Source: QQUD01 sp039029915
Lineage (GTDB): Bacteria > Chloroflexota > Anaerolineae > Promineifilales > Promineifilaceae
Direction of reading: 5' to 3'
Assembly: GCA_039029915.1 (NCBI GenBank)
Contig: JBCCFD010000178.1
Coordinates: 1 to 14,314 of the forward strand
Length of the DNA: 14,314 nucleotides
Shown: piece after piece, positions 13,220 through 14,314 of the stretch
How the letters are laid out: each line of letters opens with the position of its first letter
Position numbering within the stretch: the first letter of the stretch is position 1
Notes under the pieces: generated by a model
What the model saw: only the letters and a program-made list of their open reading frames with translations
What the model was told of the DNA's origin: nothing
Database searches by the model: none
Program-made: the position numbers and the translations under genes

Positions 13220-14314
13220 TGAAACTGATGATTGAATACCAATCAGTTGATCTTGCTTTCGACGAAGCCTTGTGATGTTTGAAGTTGCTTCCAAGGAAAC
13301 ATCGTCATACCGAATAGGGTCACCCATTTTCACAGGTCGTTCAATAGTGGCCCCAACGGCAAGCCCTAACGGCAAAATGCCATCCCGATGCACAATCTCA
13401 GCTTTTTCAATCATGCCGTAAACGGTATACCCGCCAAGCGCATCAATTTTTTCACCTGGAACAAGGTCTCGCTTGGCTGTGGCGATGGTTTCAGCAACAG
13501 GAGCACGGTCTTGTCGTAGCGTTGCCCGCTGATCTAAAACAACGTTGGCAATCGTGATAGGGGTTTCCAAATTAGCAAGATGATACGGCCGATAAAAAGC
13601 CCAGTATTTTCCATTTCCATTGAGCCGCAAATAGTTTAAATCTCGAATGATCTTCGGCTGGTCAGTCGTAATGATGACAAATACGCCTGGCGCTACATCC
13701 CCAACAGCATAATCTACTTTACCAGCACCGCTAAAAATGCCCCCATCTGTTTGAGGAATGAAGGTATCGGCAAGTTGATTCACATTAACATTGGGACCGT
13801 GTGCCCCGCGTATGTCCGGTGGATACCCTATAGCATTGGCAATTGAGGTCATCTCGACCATTGTTTTGGTGCCATCTTCAAATGAAGCCAGCATTTTGGC
13901 ACTCATTTTTTGGCGTTCTGCTTTGGTAGCGGTGGTATCAGGATTGGAAGCTCGGTTGAGAGGGTTGTTTTTCCCTTTGCCGATCGCGACGATTTCAAAT
14001 CCAAGCGCATCCGCAAAGTCATAAATCTCTTTGATGCTCCCCGGCTCGTCGCCTGCCGCCAGCGAATAAACAACATTGTGCTGATCGGCTAGCTGGGTGA
14101 GGTAATACCCAATCGTCGCATCTGCTTCGACGTTCATATTAACAATGTGTTTATGGTTTAGAATAGCGGCCTCACAAACAAATGCCCCGACCTCTGGAAC
14201 ACCGGTGGCCTCCACAATCACATCCAGATTTTCTAATTTAACAAGTGAATGGGCAGAGCGCATGGCAAGTCGATACCCATCCTGTATTCGCTGATCACCA
14301 TTTGTGCCGTTTTC
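13214..14314 (-). CDS. NAD-binding oxidoreductase with C-terminal SAF domain (5' end cut by window edge)
   Basis: This is a two-part protein: a homoserine-dehydrogenase-like Rossmann region followed by a C-terminal SAF domain. Seen here are VIVEATGVPEVGA, NMNVEADATIGYYL, VYSLAAGDEPGSIKEI and AIGKGKNNPL, typical of this family. The C-terminal ATAKRDLVPGEKIDALGGYTVYG segment resembles the SAF domains of altronate dehydratase and sialic acid synthase. The frame stays open from the ATG at 14261 to the window edge, reading NGDQRIQDGYRLAM before it, so that ATG is internal. The N-terminal GxGxxG part is missing, at roughly 70-90 residues judging from family size. Members occur in sugar and polyol catabolic clusters and most have no proven reaction. 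It is the first visible gene of the - strand series. Confidence 0.82.
   Translation of the reverse strand, partial: ENGTNGDQRIQDGYRLAMRSAHSLVKLENLDVIVEATGVPEVGAFVCEAAILNHKHIVNMNVEADATIGYYLTQLADQHNVVYSLAAGDEPGSIKEIYDFADALGFEIVAIGKGKNNPLNRASNPDTTATKAERQKMSAKMLASFEDGTKTMVEMTSIANAIGYPPDIRGAHGPNVNVNQLADTFIPQTDGGIFSGAGKVDYAVGDVAPGVFVIITTDQPKIIRDLNYLRLNGNGKYWAFYRPYHLANLETPITIANVVLDQRATLRQDRAPVAETIATAKRDLVPGEKIDALGGYTVYGMIEKAEIVHRDGILPLGLAVGATIERPVKMGDPIRYDDVSLEATSNITRLRRKQDQLIGIQSSVSS

Overview
The window (about 48-50 % G+C by eye) is a bacterial chromosomal segment that carries no rRNA, tRNA or CRISPR array I can see. The source species cannot be fixed from sequence alone. Abundant 8-bp ACGGCCGT palindromes, heptamer repeats and REP-like hairpins suggest a repeat-rich environmental lineage. 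Chloroflexota (Anaerolineae-like) is my weak guess.

Layout. The + strand half (1-7317) opens with two homologous double-domain SnoaL/NTF2-like proteins. The first is cut by the left window edge. A broken REP-associated tyrosine transposase (RAYT) and a cluster of REP-like hairpins lie between them. Next come a small hotdog-fold acyl-CoA thioesterase, a regulatory intergenic region (promoter-like boxes, an 18-bp perfect palindrome, and copy A of an intergenic repeat), a HisD-family dehydrogenase with no histidine genes around it, an SDR dehydrogenase, a strong hairpin terminator, and an FAD-dependent amine oxidase-like protein. The - strand half (7359-14314, read right to left) holds a SAF-domain NAD-binding oxidoreductase cut by the right edge, a class II aldolase-fold protein that has lost its metal ligands, then E1-alpha, E1-beta and E2 of a pyruvate/acetoin-type dehydrogenase complex, and finally PTS enzyme I.

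How the genes may work together. The E1alpha-E1beta-E2 genes are tightly packed (8-nt overlap, then 3-nt gap) and would oxidise a 2-oxoacid or acetoin to an acyl-CoA. No E3 (dihydrolipoamide dehydrogenase) is in the window. Enzyme I needs HPr-like partners, which are also absent. One possibility is that it feeds a PEP-dependent dihydroxyacetone-type kinase encoded nearby. The HisD paralog plus SDR pair resembles the dehydrogenase pairs that oxidise small polyols or C3 sulfonates. Together the segment looks like a catabolic locus for a small polyhydroxylated or carboxylated compound, but the substrate cannot be read from the sequence.

The most notable signals beyond the genes are: (i) a highly iterated palindrome, ACGGCCGT, present at least 13 times in 14.3 kb, two copies forming the arms of a terminator; (ii) a roughly 115-nt intergenic repeat with inverted GGAGAACAAAA arms, found three times in the same chromosomal orientation; (iii) the metal-ligand-free aldolase-fold protein; and (iv) two tandem peripheral-subunit-binding domains in the E2.
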